Positions 16,694-26,745 are shown, numbered from the stretch's first letter. The stretch: 64,000 bases of DNA from Nostoc sp. HK-01 (GCA_003990705.1 AP018318.1:3289501-3353500); one strand, 5' to 3'. The notes: generated by a model not told the origin, from the sequence alone. Program-made: numbers and translations.

Positions 16694-16976
16694 AGAAAAC
16701 TGAGCCTTGAGGAAGAAATTCTTCAAGTGGAAGCTCTCAAACTCAGGGAAACCTAAATCTGTTTCCAGACAAGGCAATCCTGAGCCAAGCCCAAAAATTT
16801 TAGATTTTAAATTTTAGATTTTAGATTGCACTTCAGTCCAAAATTCAAAATCCAAAATCCAAAATTAAAGGGAAGGTGCAGAGACTCGACGGGAGCTACC
16901 CTAACGTCAAGGCGAGGGTAAAGGGAGAGTCCAATTCTCAAAACCGGAAGGTAGTAGTGAAAGCTGCAAGAGAATG
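16694..16976 (+). ncRNA. Group I self-splicing intron of tRNA-Leu(UAA)
   Basis: A 283-base intron ending in the terminal G16976. The conserved core elements are readable: P (CTCAGGGAAACC, 16742-16753), Q (AATCCTGAGCC, 16776-16786), R (from GTGCAGAGACTCGACGGG at 16876) and S (AAGGGAGAGTCC, 16921-16932). The exon sequence before the junction (GGACTT) is followed by a P1-type start, AGAAAACTGAGCC. No homing endonuclease is encoded. The variable stem between Q and R is expanded by heptamer repeats (16794-16868): TTTTAGA units on the left pair with CAAAATC units on the right. Confidence 0.95.
16794..16868 (+). repeat. Heptamer-repeat stem in the trnL intron
   Basis: Left arm units are TTTAGAT/TTTAAAT and right arm units are CAAAATT/CAAAATC, so they can pair into an imperfect long stem in the P6b position. 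Length variation here is known among Nostoc trnL introns. Confidence 0.8.
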
Positions 16977-17047
16977 AAAATCCGTTGACCTTAAACGGTC
17001 GTGAGGGTTCAAGTCCCTCCACCCCCACTGAAAAATCAAGTTAAATA

Positions 17048-17077
17048 AAGCCTGCTTAGATATGTCTAAGCAGGCTT
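17048..17077 (+). terminator. 13-bp hairpin after tRNA-Leu
   Basis: Perfect 13-base arms (AAGCCTGCTTAGA and complement) with a four-base loop lie 20 bases beyond the tRNA. There is no clear T-run, so it may be a processing or weak termination signal. Confidence 0.6.
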
Positions 17078-17446
17078 AAATGTATGTATATATACAATTT
17101 TAAAATCAATTGCAGGATGGCGATCGCACTTAATTTAAACGAGCTATAAAATTAACTCCCCTCTCCTACACCCAAAAGCCCTATCTCCAGTTCTGGTATT
17201 TCACCTTTTCTTCGTAAAATTTCCGTCTAAACCCTTGATTCGTCATCTCGCTGCTTCAGCCTTGTTTCCGTAATTCTCCTGAAAAATTTAGTTTTTTAAA
17301 TTGAATCTTGAAGAAGATTTAAGTAAATTCATCAAAACTCATTCAAAAAATTACTTTATCTTTGAAAACTTGATTGCTACTGGTGGCTGACAAAGTTAAT
17401 CTAATAAATAATAGATTCATACACTTCATTGGTCTTGAGAACTTCC
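17078..17446. other. Spacer before the 440-residue gene
   Basis: About 370 bases, A+T-rich, containing one GGCGATCGCAC HIP1 site at 17118-17128. No gene, repeat or RNA is recognised; the promoter of the next gene is presumed to lie here. Confidence 0.4.
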
Positions 17447-18769
17447 ATGACCACTCATAGCTTATTTACGGATTTAGAAGATCCAAATTTTATCAAACCC
17501 CATCTTCAGCCATTAAATATCCAACTTGGGCAAGAAAAAGTATATGGCTTCTTCATGGAAATTGTTAATCAAAAGCCCCCAGAAGAGGTCTTGCGAGAAT
17601 TTAAAAGACTATTTTTCGATTTTCTCGAATCAGGCAGTTTAAATACTGTACCCATCATTCGTAAACTCCTGTTAGCTAATCATGAGCAGGAATTTCGCAA
17701 TACTATCAAACGCTGTTGCTATATCATCGTCAATAACTGGGCATCTAAAAGAGAATATGAATATATTCAAGAATTAATTAACTTATTGGTTAATTATGAT
17801 ATATGCTACAAAAAAGGCAGTTATACCAGTTTACATATTTATAAAAGCTGGCTAGAAAATTTTGTTAAAAGTGACGACTATCAAGAATTAAAACTCTTTG
17901 CTAATAGACACGATCATAAGAGCAAAGTTCATTGGGCTAATCGTTATGCTGCTTATTTATTAGTTGCTCAATCTCTTGATGCTAATAACCCCAAAGAGCA
18001 ACAAGAAGCAGCCCAGCAGCTTTCTCAGCAAATGAAAGACAACTTCAAGTTTGAATTAGCAATGTATATTGCTCGTTCTCAGTCTGCTGCTTCCAGTAAT
18101 AGCCGTTATGTAAATCCTAGCATTTTGGGCGATAACGTTTTGCGTTTAATCAAAATGATTATCGTGAAAAAAGGTGCATTTAGTTATGAAAATCTAGCCC
18201 ATATATTTATTAAACAAACTCAGGGTCAAACCTTTAAAGAATTTAAAGAAAGCATCCGTAAGTACTTGTTTTTTTCGGTTAAAAATATAGGTTTGGTCAA
18301 AACTATAAATCGCCAGCTAACAGAAAATTTATCTAACTGGAAAACAGAGTGTGATGAAGAAATTTTGGATAAAAATTTGTTTCTGAGAAGCTGTAATCGT
18401 CTGATTGATTGTTTGACTACAGAAAATGGTCGAGAGCCTTCACAGCTATTTAATTTATTACTATCTCAAGGTCATCCATTAACCTTGGTGATTATATTAC
18501 TCAAAATTATATTAATTTGTCAAAATTCCCGCAGTCATTTAGAAATTAGAATTGCCCATTTAATTCGCTATTACGAAAAATTACCACAAGATGAATGTAA
18601 ATGGGTAATTAATTTTCTGGAAATATTTAATATTACTTTTGCCATCTACGCTGAAAACATTGAATATAACTTGATTAAAGTGCCAAAAAATCGGCAGAAT
18701 TCCCAGGGAAAATCAAAGATAGAAACTTATCATGTTTTTTCACAATTAAGGGAAAACATCTATAAATAA
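17447..18769 (+). CDS. Unknown conserved-looking helical protein, 440 residues
   Basis: With ATG at 17447 (MTTHSLFTDLEDPNF) the protein has 440 residues; the frame also has a TTG at 17429, which I consider less likely. It is predicted to be mostly alpha-helical and soluble, with repeated helical blocks (for example LREFKRLFFDFLESGSLNTV near residue 45 and LIKMIIVKKGAFSYENLAHI near 240) but no named domain I recognise. The lysine and asparagine content and the A+T-rich codons are like those of menH. It ends 39 bases before the converging cadD stop, with a shared hairpin. No function is proposed. Confidence 0.75.
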   Translation: MTTHSLFTDLEDPNFIKPHLQPLNIQLGQEKVYGFFMEIVNQKPPEEVLREFKRLFFDFLESGSLNTVPIIRKLLLANHEQEFRNTIKRCCYIIVNNWASKREYEYIQELINLLVNYDICYKKGSYTSLHIYKSWLENFVKSDDYQELKLFANRHDHKSKVHWANRYAAYLLVAQSLDANNPKEQQEAAQQLSQQMKDNFKFELAMYIARSQSAASSNSRYVNPSILGDNVLRLIKMIIVKKGAFSYENLAHIFIKQTQGQTFKEFKESIRKYLFFSVKNIGLVKTINRQLTENLSNWKTECDEEILDKNLFLRSCNRLIDCLTTENGREPSQLFNLLLSQGHPLTLVIILLKIILICQNSRSHLEIRIAHLIRYYEKLPQDECKWVINFLEIFNITFAIYAENIEYNLIKVPKNRQNSQGKSKIETYHVFSQLRENIYK

Positions 18770-18776
18770 ACCAGTG

Positions 18777-18800
18777 AAAGTGCTTTTGATTCAGCACTTT
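18777..18800. terminator. Bidirectional hairpin between convergent genes
   Basis: Arms AAAGTGCT and AGCACTTT with an eight-base loop (TTTGATTC) lie between the stop codons of the 440-residue protein and the CadD-like gene. Confidence 0.6.
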
Positions 18801-18807
18801 GCTGTAT

Positions 18808-19479
18808 TTAGTGGGAAAACATAGCGATCGCCGGGAAAAGCTGATACGATTCGCTTTTAATGAGAATCGAGCATCCCAAGTAGATTAATACTAAAGGAAA
18901 GACTTTGCGACCATAACGAGTCAGCATAGGAGCTAACAGAGGATTACGCGTTAAATTGTAAGATAGAAAACACCACATTCCCACAGTTAAATAGCAGACA
19001 CACAGAATTACGCCTAAGCTTGGGAGATTGCTACTAGCAAACAGTGGTACGTAAATTCCAATGTTATTCCCTCCATTTGCAATGGTGACAGCAGAAACAC
19101 GGTACGTTTGGCTATCGCGTAGAGTCGCCCATAAGGATTTTTTTTGGCGCTTGGTTGTAGAAGCCGAAAAATCAACCGATACAGCTTGTACTGCTTCTTC
19201 CGCTTGTTCTCGCGTTAATAGATGATTAATCCCAATCGCTATAGGTAAAAAACCTAGCAAGCCAATCCAAGCTGTTGGTAAAATCAAACCGCCTAAAAAG
19301 CCAGGAAGACTAGCAAATATTAATACAGTAAACCCTAAAAATTCACCAAGAATAATATTTTGCGGACGAAAATGACGATTAACTTTACCAAAAAAAGCTG
19401 TCAAATATAAATTGTCGTCAAAAGTAGTGGCAAAAGCAGCAGAGATGCCAATAATTATTGTACTGGTTAGCCAATTCAT
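18808..19479 (-). CDS. CadD-like cadmium resistance transporter
   Basis: A 223-residue membrane protein with about six helices, matching the CadD family (cadmium/cation efflux, also called LysE-like). Typical pieces are TTFDDNLYLTAFFGK near the N-terminus with an Asp-Asp pair in the first helix, LGEFLGFTVLIFASLPGFLG, and SAVTIANGGNNIGIYVPLFA around residue 130. The basic cytoplasmic loop between helices 3 and 4 (about 88-118) is longer than minimal members. Substrate specificity cannot be told from sequence. No ArsR-type regulator is adjacent. Confidence 0.85.
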   Translation of the reverse strand: MNWLTSTIIIGISAAFATTFDDNLYLTAFFGKVNRHFRPQNIILGEFLGFTVLIFASLPGFLGGLILPTAWIGLLGFLPIAIGINHLLTREQAEEAVQAVSVDFSASTTKRQKKSLWATLRDSQTYRVSAVTIANGGNNIGIYVPLFASSNLPSLGVILCVCYLTVGMWCFLSYNLTRNPLLAPMLTRYGRKVFPLVLIYLGCSILIKSESYQLFPAIAMFSH

Positions 19480-19670
19480 GATTGTTGCGTAAGGTAATGT
19501 AAATCTCCAAAATCTGGAGAATTGATTGTGTTGTTTTAGCTAGGTACCTTAGCCGCGTATGTCATAAATATTAGGGCTAACAACTAAATAGAAGCAAATA
19601 TTCTTTTTTGTTAAATCGATAAAAAAAGCTTATGAACTTGAGGAAATTAACAGATGATATGGCAATTCAT

Positions 19671-22600
19671 CTAAAACCTTGTCTGGTACTCAATTACAGC
19701 GCGACTGTCATCTTCTAAATTAGTAGAAGCACGCACCCGCAGTTCATCGTTAATGCGGTAATTTATCCCCCATTGAAAGGGGTCATTGGCAGTTAAAATT
19801 TTTATGCTGGAAATAGAAAACTTTGTGGAAATATCAACACCAGCTTCTGCGGCTAATTCTAATGTAGAACTGCTTCTACCAGCTTCAGGATTGTCAGAAA
19901 TCACAGTTGGAAATATGCGAAACTCACTTAAACCAAAAGCATTAGCAATTTGATTAAACGTCGTCTGAAAATTATTAAATACGGCTGAACCAGCAATATT
20001 AATTAAGCCTAATGTACTATCAGCACGTCCTTGAGTATCGACAAATCCCCCCCCTAACAACGCGACAATTTCGGTTTGGCTGCGTGAGGGACTGCTGGTG
20101 AGTTCGAGATTCTCGTTGAGTTTACTAGCAGGCCCTTGGACTCTCGCTTCAACTCGCACACTTTCTAAAGAACCCAATCCACCTACGCTACTTGTTCTAG
20201 AGAACTCGGAAGTTTGGACTGCATCCAGTACCTTAGCAAATAGCTGCACATCTAGGATAGGATCACGCGGTTGATCAGATCTAAATGTCGCTGTATTTTT
20301 ATAGCCGCGAGCCAAGTTAAATTGGGTGGTAAATAAATTCACTCCACCCTTCTGGAGACGGATTGTACCATCGGGTATAGGAGAAGATAAAGCACCATTA
20401 ACTGTCAGATTACCTGTAGCGAGAAAACTGAGAATCGGGGGACGGGTAATTTGGATATTGTTACCTAATGTTAATTGCAGATTATTTAATCTGGCTGTAT
20501 TGGGATTATTTCTCGCCTCAGTTTTATCTTGCTTGTTGGCTTTGACAGCATCGCTAGTTGTAGATTGATTAGTATTGGTTGATTCTGCTAATAAAACCTG
20601 ACCATCATACAGACGAATTTGACCACCAATCAGTGGATTTAAGGCTGAACCAATAATTTGTAAATTTCCACTAGCGCCGCCTTTATACAATCCTTTGAGA
20701 TTTAAATTTAATTGCTCAAGATTAACCGTGAGGGGATTATTTGACGCTTCTCCATTATTAAATACAGGGAGTTCACCAGCAGCCACTACTTGACCTCGAC
20801 TAAATCGGCCTTGCAGACTTTCTACTACAATGCGGTCAAAATTGAAATTAATCTTACCTGTCACCCGTCTGATTTTACCGGGTAAAGCTTGGGCTGCAAA
20901 AGTTGCATCTTTGACAGAGGCAATTCCTGTTAACTCTGGGCGCTGTCTAGTTCCACTTACTCTTAGGTCAATTTCCCCTTCACCTTTCTCAAAAGCTATC
21001 TGATCAGTCAGTAAATTTAACAGTGCTAATCCTTCATTTCTGACTTTCACATCTAAGCTAATTTCATTACTGGCGGGTGCAGTAGTGGCGAAGGGTAATT
21101 GATAGGGTATGCTGCCAGTAATGTTAACTGGTTCTGGGCCAGCCACGGAAACATTACTACCAAAGTTCAAACGGCCATTGATATAGCTAAAGCTGGCGGT
21201 AGCTGATTCTACAGGCTTTTGATTGAGGGTTCCGTTGGTGATTTCTAATTCGCCTTGGGCTTGGGGATTGGTGATACCGCCTGCTAAAGCTGCTGAGGCG
21301 TTGAGATTACCTGTGATATCAACTGGGAGTTTGACAAAGTTATTAATTAAAGCGATGGGAAAATTAGTAACGCGCAACTGGCCTGATTGGTCTTTACCGC
21401 CGATGTTTCCGGTAAAAGCTAAGAGACCATTGTCTAACTCAACACGTAGCGGACGGAACTGCAACACACCATTTTCAAAGCTACCTTGGGCAATGATTTG
21501 TTTAGCATTGTAGAATCGCTCGCTTTCGCCTTCTTTCCCCCAGGTAAAATTCTGCCCGTTAATATCAAATTGTACTGATAGTCCGTTGGCTGTGGCTGTA
21601 TCTAAAGCCACTTCCCCGTTAAATGTTCCTTGTAAGTCTGCCAGTTCTGGTAAGTAATTAGAGTCACGCCGTTGTTGTTGCTGTTGGGCTAATTCTGCGT
21701 CAATTTCGTACAAGCGTCGCAGTTGATCGAATAAAGGTTGATTGGGTAAACCCCGTGAATAAGTAGTTAAATCGGCGGCTGTACCATAAGCTGGTTCTGA
21801 TATCCCCCGCTGAAAGTCTTGAATTTCAAATATCTGGGCTGCGGCTAAGACATCTTGGATTTTACCTTGGCTAACATTGAGTTTGCCTTGGAGTTGTGGC
21901 CCTCTGGGAGTTTGACCAAAACTCCCGGCAAAAGCATAAATGCTGCTACCCTTGACAAATTTACTACTGGTGAGAGTGGCTTTGCCATTGGCATAGTTGA
22001 ATTGCGCGGTTAACTGGTCGCCTTGGATACGTCCGATTTTCGGTTGGGCGATCGCTAAATTACCATTGGCTAAGAATGTTTGGGGATTGACTTGCAAATC
22101 TCCACTAATTAGCCCTGCTACCTTCCCAGTTCCTAAACGTAGGGCTGGCGGTACAGAAACATTCAAAATTTGTAAAGGGAAATTCTGCACATTTAGGGCA
22201 ATATTATTGCCTTGGAATTGACCTTTAGCTACAGCATCTTGCCACTGCACTAAAAAGGATTGGGGGCGATTATTCCCATCTAAATTTAGGGCAATGCGAT
22301 CGCGGTTGCCAATTAAATCTAAATTCAACCCACGCCCTTGGGCTGAATCAATACTACCTGTTAACAATGGCTCAAAAGCGATGTTCTGCACTACTAAGTC
22401 ACGTAAGGCAATTTTGCCGTTAACGTTGGGTAATGGTAACTTACCTGTAACTCTACCGTTAAAATCTACCTTGCCTTTCACAGCTACCTGATTGGGCAAA
22501 TTAATCGGTAACTGTTGCAAATTATAGTCTTGGGCTTGGACATTCAAATTTAAAGCCGTAATTTCTGGTATCCCAGCTTTGTTAGCGTTGGCGGCGATGT

Positions 22601-25523
22601 CACCAGTCACATTTAAACCAGGGGCGGTGAGTTGATTAATCGCGAGTTTCTCACCATTCCACGCGATCGCCGCTGTTAATGGTCTTTCTAAACCCGGCAA
22701 GCCTTGGGATAACTGCACGTTACCAGAGGCATTCACATTCGCTAATGTGGCAGAACCCAACGCCCCAGCTACTTGTAATCTCCCGCCCAATTGCCCCCGC
22801 AATTGCTGATTTAACTTCGTTAACTGCACACCAGCGGCATCAACTACGGCTTGATAACGACCGTTATTTACTTGAATATTGGTGGCGGTAATTGTCCCCC
22901 CGGCAATATTCAACTTTCCTTGACCACTAGCTTGAATAGTTTGGGGTTGGAAGGATGCAATAGAACCAGCAACATTTAATTGACCTGTTAATGCACCTTG
23001 AAATTGTGGCGGGACGGCGACCAATTTTTGCAGCGGTACATTACTCGCTTGAATTTGCGTTTGATAACGACCGTTATTTACTTGGATATTTGCGGCGGTG
23101 ATTGTGCCTCCGGCAATATTCAACTTTCCTTGACCACTAGCTTGGATGGTTTGCGGTTGAAAGGATGTCACCGAACCAGCAACATTGAGTTGACCTGTTA
23201 AATCTCCTTGAAATTGGGGCGGGACTTTGGTCAAACGTTGGATTGGCACGTTATTAGCCTGAATTTGCGCTTGATAACGACCGTTATTGACTTTGATATT
23301 TGTGGCGGTAATTGACCCACCTGCAACAGTTAACTTGGCTTGACCATTAGCTTGAATACTTTGCGGTTTGAAGGATTCCACCGAACCCGCTACATTAAAC
23401 TGACCAGCTAATCTACCGCGCAGTTGTTGTGTATTGGATGTGAGTTGCTGTACATCCAGATTATTGGCGACCAACTGAGCTTGATAAATTCCCTTTGCCA
23501 GTTGAATGTTTGTGGCTGTAACTATACCATCTGCAACACTGAGGTTAGCTGTGCCAGTACCACGAATAGTTTTCAGGCTGAGGTTATCTCGATTGCCAGC
23601 GATTTGGAATGTTCCTCCCAAGCGCCCTTGCAAAGCCGGGGGAGCTTGTTTGAGAATACGTCCTAGCCGCACATTATTGGCGACTAATTGCGCCGCAAAG
23701 TTTTGGTTTTGGAGTTGGACACTAGCAATGGCGATCGCCCCACCCGCAATCTGCACGGCTGCGCCTTGAGTGCGAATTGAAGCGATTTGAAACGGCCCGC
23801 TAGTACCCGCTAAAATCAACCGCCCGTTAAATTCTGCCCCATCCAAGGAAATATTTTGCAGTTGATTTTTGTTAACAAAAGATTCTAACTGTACGCCATC
23901 ACCTGTAACATCTGCTTGCCAACGTTCATTAGCATATCTGCCCACAGCCCGCACTACACCACGACCAACTCTCAGGGCAACATTTTGGAAATAGACGGTG
24001 CGATCGCTGGTGATGATAACTTCGCCTCTACCGGGGTATGTGGCTTGGGGTACTTGCCACTGTACCGCCGTTCTAACATTAGTGGGAGTACCTGTGACTT
24101 TGGCAGTGGCGGCGACTCTGCCGATTTGGAAGGTTGGGCTGGAGTTGTAGATTTTGGCGATCGCATCTCCACCAATATTCTTGGCGGTAAAATTCAAATT
24201 CAGTTGGGGCGTTTTCCCTAAAGCGATTTTACCTCCCCCGATGATTTCTCCACCAACAGTAGTCTCACCTTGAATATCTCTCAAAGTTAACAAGGCCGCA
24301 TTCGGTGAAAATTCAAACTTACTCGTAATACTTTTAAAATTAACTTTATCAATCTGGGCAGTGTTTATTGTGGCCACAGCACCCGAAAGAATTGGGTTGG
24401 TAGCTTTACCTGTAATTTGTAAATCTGCTTTGAGTTGCCCAGCTACAGGTACAGGTAGTTTCAGCTTGAGTGTTGTTTGGGCATTGGCAACACTCACTGT
24501 TTTGATCCGCCCTGTGAGTTGATAGCCGGCTTTACTATCAATAATGCCGTTAGCAACTAAGGGAATTTTGCCGTAGTTAGTAGTCAGACCGTCCAGACGT
24601 ATTTCTGTACCTTTAAAGTAAATATCGCCTTCAGTACTGCTTAACAATTGAGGTACGCGGGGAATTTGCAGTGTGACTTTTTGTAAATCTGCACTGCCAT
24701 ACAATAAAGGAGTTGTCTCTGGTGCGAGTTTAATTTGTAAATCCCCATTGACTCTGCCTGCTTGTAAGTTCAGCGGTAACTTCACCAAATTAGTCACAGT
24801 AGCAGCGAGTAAATCTTTTCCTTGCAACTGAAGATCAGCAACTAAAGTTTTCGTCCGCGCCTGTCCTTGAATTGCTACATTCCCACCAGTTTCGGCCTGT
24901 CCCGCCACATCAAACTTGACCAGTTGGTTATTTTCCACCAGTTGGGCAGAACCGTTAAGTTGGGCAAATGTTACAGGTGATGTGACTCTGCCAACACTTT
25001 TATGAGCGAGTAATATTACCTTGCCATTGCGTAGCCGCAGATTATCTAAATCAGTTTTAATTAATCCGCTTTTACCTGGTGGCGCAATGGTAGTGCTAAC
25101 CCAACGTCCTTGCTCGTCTTGTTCAATGTAGACATCGGCATTAACTAAGGTGACATCCAGCTTGAGTTGACGATTAAAAACTAATTGCCACGGATTAAAA
25201 CCTACTTCTACAGTTTCTACAGCTGCTTTATCTGGGTCTGTAGGCGTTGCGGGAATTTCCGAAGCCCCAAACTGCACACCTGTCAGAGAAAAATTGGTAA
25301 CTTTCCCCAATTTCACCGGACGGTTAATGGTATTGGTAAGGCTTTGTTCAGCTAACGGCGCTAACTCTTTTTGGACAAAACTTTGTAACCGCCAAATGCC
25401 CAAAATAATTCCTACTAACAAGATTCCTAACAAGGGAATGCAACCACGACTTAAAATCAACAACCACATACGCACACGGGTGCGGGATTTGGATTGACGT
25501 TCTTGATGGCGAGAGTTAGTCAT
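19671..25523 (-). CDS. TamB-like translocation/assembly module protein (DUF490)
   Basis: A 1950-residue AsmA/TamB-family protein. It has an N-terminal membrane anchor (about 18-45, after a basic SKSRTRVRMW), a very long beta-rich body of the repeated kind thought to form a lipid-conducting groove across the periplasm, and the C-terminal TamB domain (about 1600-1950) ending in an aromatic residue (YQTRF), as in proteins that contact an Omp85 partner. Between about residues 610 and 900 there are 70-residue repeats that are still very alike in DNA. In cyanobacteria such proteins are implicated in outer-membrane biogenesis. The partner Omp85 is not in the window. The gene stands alone. Confidence 0.9.
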   Translation of the reverse strand: MTNSRHQERQSKSRTRVRMWLLILSRGCIPLLGILLVGIILGIWRLQSFVQKELAPLAEQSLTNTINRPVKLGKVTNFSLTGVQFGASEIPATPTDPDKAAVETVEVGFNPWQLVFNRQLKLDVTLVNADVYIEQDEQGRWVSTTIAPPGKSGLIKTDLDNLRLRNGKVILLAHKSVGRVTSPVTFAQLNGSAQLVENNQLVKFDVAGQAETGGNVAIQGQARTKTLVADLQLQGKDLLAATVTNLVKLPLNLQAGRVNGDLQIKLAPETTPLLYGSADLQKVTLQIPRVPQLLSSTEGDIYFKGTEIRLDGLTTNYGKIPLVANGIIDSKAGYQLTGRIKTVSVANAQTTLKLKLPVPVAGQLKADLQITGKATNPILSGAVATINTAQIDKVNFKSITSKFEFSPNAALLTLRDIQGETTVGGEIIGGGKIALGKTPQLNLNFTAKNIGGDAIAKIYNSSPTFQIGRVAATAKVTGTPTNVRTAVQWQVPQATYPGRGEVIITSDRTVYFQNVALRVGRGVVRAVGRYANERWQADVTGDGVQLESFVNKNQLQNISLDGAEFNGRLILAGTSGPFQIASIRTQGAAVQIAGGAIAIASVQLQNQNFAAQLVANNVRLGRILKQAPPALQGRLGGTFQIAGNRDNLSLKTIRGTGTANLSVADGIVTATNIQLAKGIYQAQLVANNLDVQQLTSNTQQLRGRLAGQFNVAGSVESFKPQSIQANGQAKLTVAGGSITATNIKVNNGRYQAQIQANNVPIQRLTKVPPQFQGDLTGQLNVAGSVTSFQPQTIQASGQGKLNIAGGTITAANIQVNNGRYQTQIQASNVPLQKLVAVPPQFQGALTGQLNVAGSIASFQPQTIQASGQGKLNIAGGTITATNIQVNNGRYQAVVDAAGVQLTKLNQQLRGQLGGRLQVAGALGSATLANVNASGNVQLSQGLPGLERPLTAAIAWNGEKLAINQLTAPGLNVTGDIAANANKAGIPEITALNLNVQAQDYNLQQLPINLPNQVAVKGKVDFNGRVTGKLPLPNVNGKIALRDLVVQNIAFEPLLTGSIDSAQGRGLNLDLIGNRDRIALNLDGNNRPQSFLVQWQDAVAKGQFQGNNIALNVQNFPLQILNVSVPPALRLGTGKVAGLISGDLQVNPQTFLANGNLAIAQPKIGRIQGDQLTAQFNYANGKATLTSSKFVKGSSIYAFAGSFGQTPRGPQLQGKLNVSQGKIQDVLAAAQIFEIQDFQRGISEPAYGTAADLTTYSRGLPNQPLFDQLRRLYEIDAELAQQQQQRRDSNYLPELADLQGTFNGEVALDTATANGLSVQFDINGQNFTWGKEGESERFYNAKQIIAQGSFENGVLQFRPLRVELDNGLLAFTGNIGGKDQSGQLRVTNFPIALINNFVKLPVDITGNLNASAALAGGITNPQAQGELEITNGTLNQKPVESATASFSYINGRLNFGSNVSVAGPEPVNITGSIPYQLPFATTAPASNEISLDVKVRNEGLALLNLLTDQIAFEKGEGEIDLRVSGTRQRPELTGIASVKDATFAAQALPGKIRRVTGKINFNFDRIVVESLQGRFSRGQVVAAGELPVFNNGEASNNPLTVNLEQLNLNLKGLYKGGASGNLQIIGSALNPLIGGQIRLYDGQVLLAESTNTNQSTTSDAVKANKQDKTEARNNPNTARLNNLQLTLGNNIQITRPPILSFLATGNLTVNGALSSPIPDGTIRLQKGGVNLFTTQFNLARGYKNTATFRSDQPRDPILDVQLFAKVLDAVQTSEFSRTSSVGGLGSLESVRVEARVQGPASKLNENLELTSSPSRSQTEIVALLGGGFVDTQGRADSTLGLINIAGSAVFNNFQTTFNQIANAFGLSEFRIFPTVISDNPEAGRSSSTLELAAEAGVDISTKFSISSIKILTANDPFQWGINYRINDELRVRASTNLEDDSRAVIEYQTRF
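22851..23690 (-). repeat. Four 210-bp tandem units within tamB
   Basis: The marker TTGATAACGA recurs at 22851, 23061 and 23271, and a diverged copy (TTGATAAATT) at 23481, exactly 210 bases apart, i.e. 70 codons. Units at 22851 and 23061 are nearly identical over long stretches; the outer units are more diverged. Confidence 0.9.
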
Positions 25524-26097
25524 GTGGTTTCACTCTATACTTGCTGAACCTAGGGGGAACGTTACTGGCACTAACAGCATATTTTGTTCACTATGCCAAA
25601 TCCCAGGAGCCAAACCAATTTTAGACCTGGAAATTTGCATGACCTTGGTCAACTCATGTTGTTCAGGGGAGTTGGGGGAATATTCAATTAAATTTTGTGC
25701 GATCTGGAAACTTTGATGAATAAATCAAGTTCAAGTGTGCGGGAATCTACATATAAAGGGAGTTGCAAAATGCCAGCCAATCAAAATTATCTGACCCACA
25801 ACTAATGATTCTATCTCAAGCCTTATTCTTTTTAGGTAATATATAATTCATTGATTTAAGCAATTTTACGGTAACAAATTTAATTTTTTTACGGATAAAC
25901 AGAAAAATCTCAAATAATACCTGATACTATTTATACTATATTTTTAGCAATTTATAAAGATGAAGTAAAGACTTGCAAAGTAATATCTAATAGACTAAGC
26001 CAAGTACATCTAGGGAAAACTTCGGTATCACAAGAAAGCTGACGCTGCTAAGGTCACTAACGCCAACAAGTCTAAACTCACCTGTAATCTTATACCT
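25524..26097. other. Long spacer upstream of tamB
   Basis: 574 bases between tamB and the sigma-factor-like gene, both on the minus strand. The half nearer the sigma-factor-like gene is very A+T-rich; a fragment AAAGGGAGTTGCAAAATG (about 25757-25774) has a ribosome-binding look on the plus strand, but the frame after it stops soon. No gene or repeat is supported. Confidence 0.4.
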
Positions 26098-26745
26098 TCA
26101 TAAAATACCTTCTGATTCCGCGAATTTTCGCAAGCGTGGCAGACATTGACGCTGATAAAAACTACTCAAAGTAGGGATAGGTAATTCAAATTCCTCTGAT
26201 AGTTCTTTCCAGCTAACTTCTGGCGGTAAGCGTTTGAGAATCAAGACCTGACAAGTCACATCTGGGCGACCTTTAATGTGAATACTGCGTAATTCTCCAT
26301 CTGCATCAGTCTTAGCCCATGTTTCCACATTTTCGAGAATTGGCGGGACTTGGGGTGTCGCCTGGAGGTTGTCGGTAAAATCAATAGTTTCTGTATTTCC
26401 ACCTGACCAAGACTGGCGTACTTGTAGAGGAACCGTTAAAGCTTGTTCTCGATGATGGTTGAGGTAAAAGTCTTGGAGTCTGCGTTTGAGATAAGCATTT
26501 AACCAAGTGACCACAGTACCATAAGTAGGGTCATAGGTCTGACCAGTTAAACCATCACAAATATTTCGACAGAAATACAACCAAGTTTGTTGCAAGGCAT
26601 CTTGATAATAGATAGTACTTTCCCGCCAAAGTCTGTCTGAAGTTAAACGGATGATTTGGGTCAGCAGCTTCTGACGCTGCGGATTTCCTGGAGGATAGCC
26701 GCAGGCTTGAGTAACTAAGTTGCGTAACTCTTCATCGAGTTCCAT
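26098..26745 (-). CDS. Sigma-70-family-like protein (ECF-type, diverged)
   Basis: A 215-residue protein with two blocks like an ECF sigma factor. Residues about 35-100 resemble region 2 (YYQDALQQTWLYFCRNI, then VVTWLNAYLKRRLQDFYLNH), and residues about 165-205 resemble region 4, a helix-turn-helix (LPPEVSWKELSEEFELPIPT, then YQRQCLPRLRKF). The linker between them is acidic. The start is taken at ATG 26745 (MELDEELRNLV) rather than 26808, whose extension is Cys/Tyr-rich and unlike the family. No anti-sigma gene is adjacent. The likely role is directing RNA polymerase to a small regulon; targets are unknown. Confidence 0.75.
   Translation of the reverse strand: MELDEELRNLVTQACGYPPGNPQRQKLLTQIIRLTSDRLWRESTIYYQDALQQTWLYFCRNICDGLTGQTYDPTYGTVVTWLNAYLKRRLQDFYLNHHREQALTVPLQVRQSWSGGNTETIDFTDNLQATPQVPPILENVETWAKTDADGELRSIHIKGRPDVTCQVLILKRLPPEVSWKELSEEFELPIPTLSSFYQRQCLPRLRKFAESEGIL

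Larger units (their letters stand above)
16660..17027 (+). tRNA. trnL: tRNA-Leu(UAA), interrupted by a group I intron
   Basis: The 5' exon is 16660-16693 and the 3' exon 16977-17027. The acceptor arm pairs GGGGGTG at 16660-16666 with CACCCCC at 17020-17026; the discriminator is A17027 and CCA is not encoded. The anticodon stem is ACGGA/TCCGT and the loop reads CT(T-A-A)AA once the exons are joined, giving UAA. The exon junction is between U34 and A35 of the anticodon, exactly the position of the ancient cyanobacterial/plastid trnL intron. The GTTCAAGTC T-loop is intact. A 13-bp hairpin follows at 17048-17077. Confidence 0.97.

Noticed and set aside
20326-24221. Several plus-strand frames opposite tamB
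   Set aside because: They are shadows of the long tamB reading frame and show no independent features.
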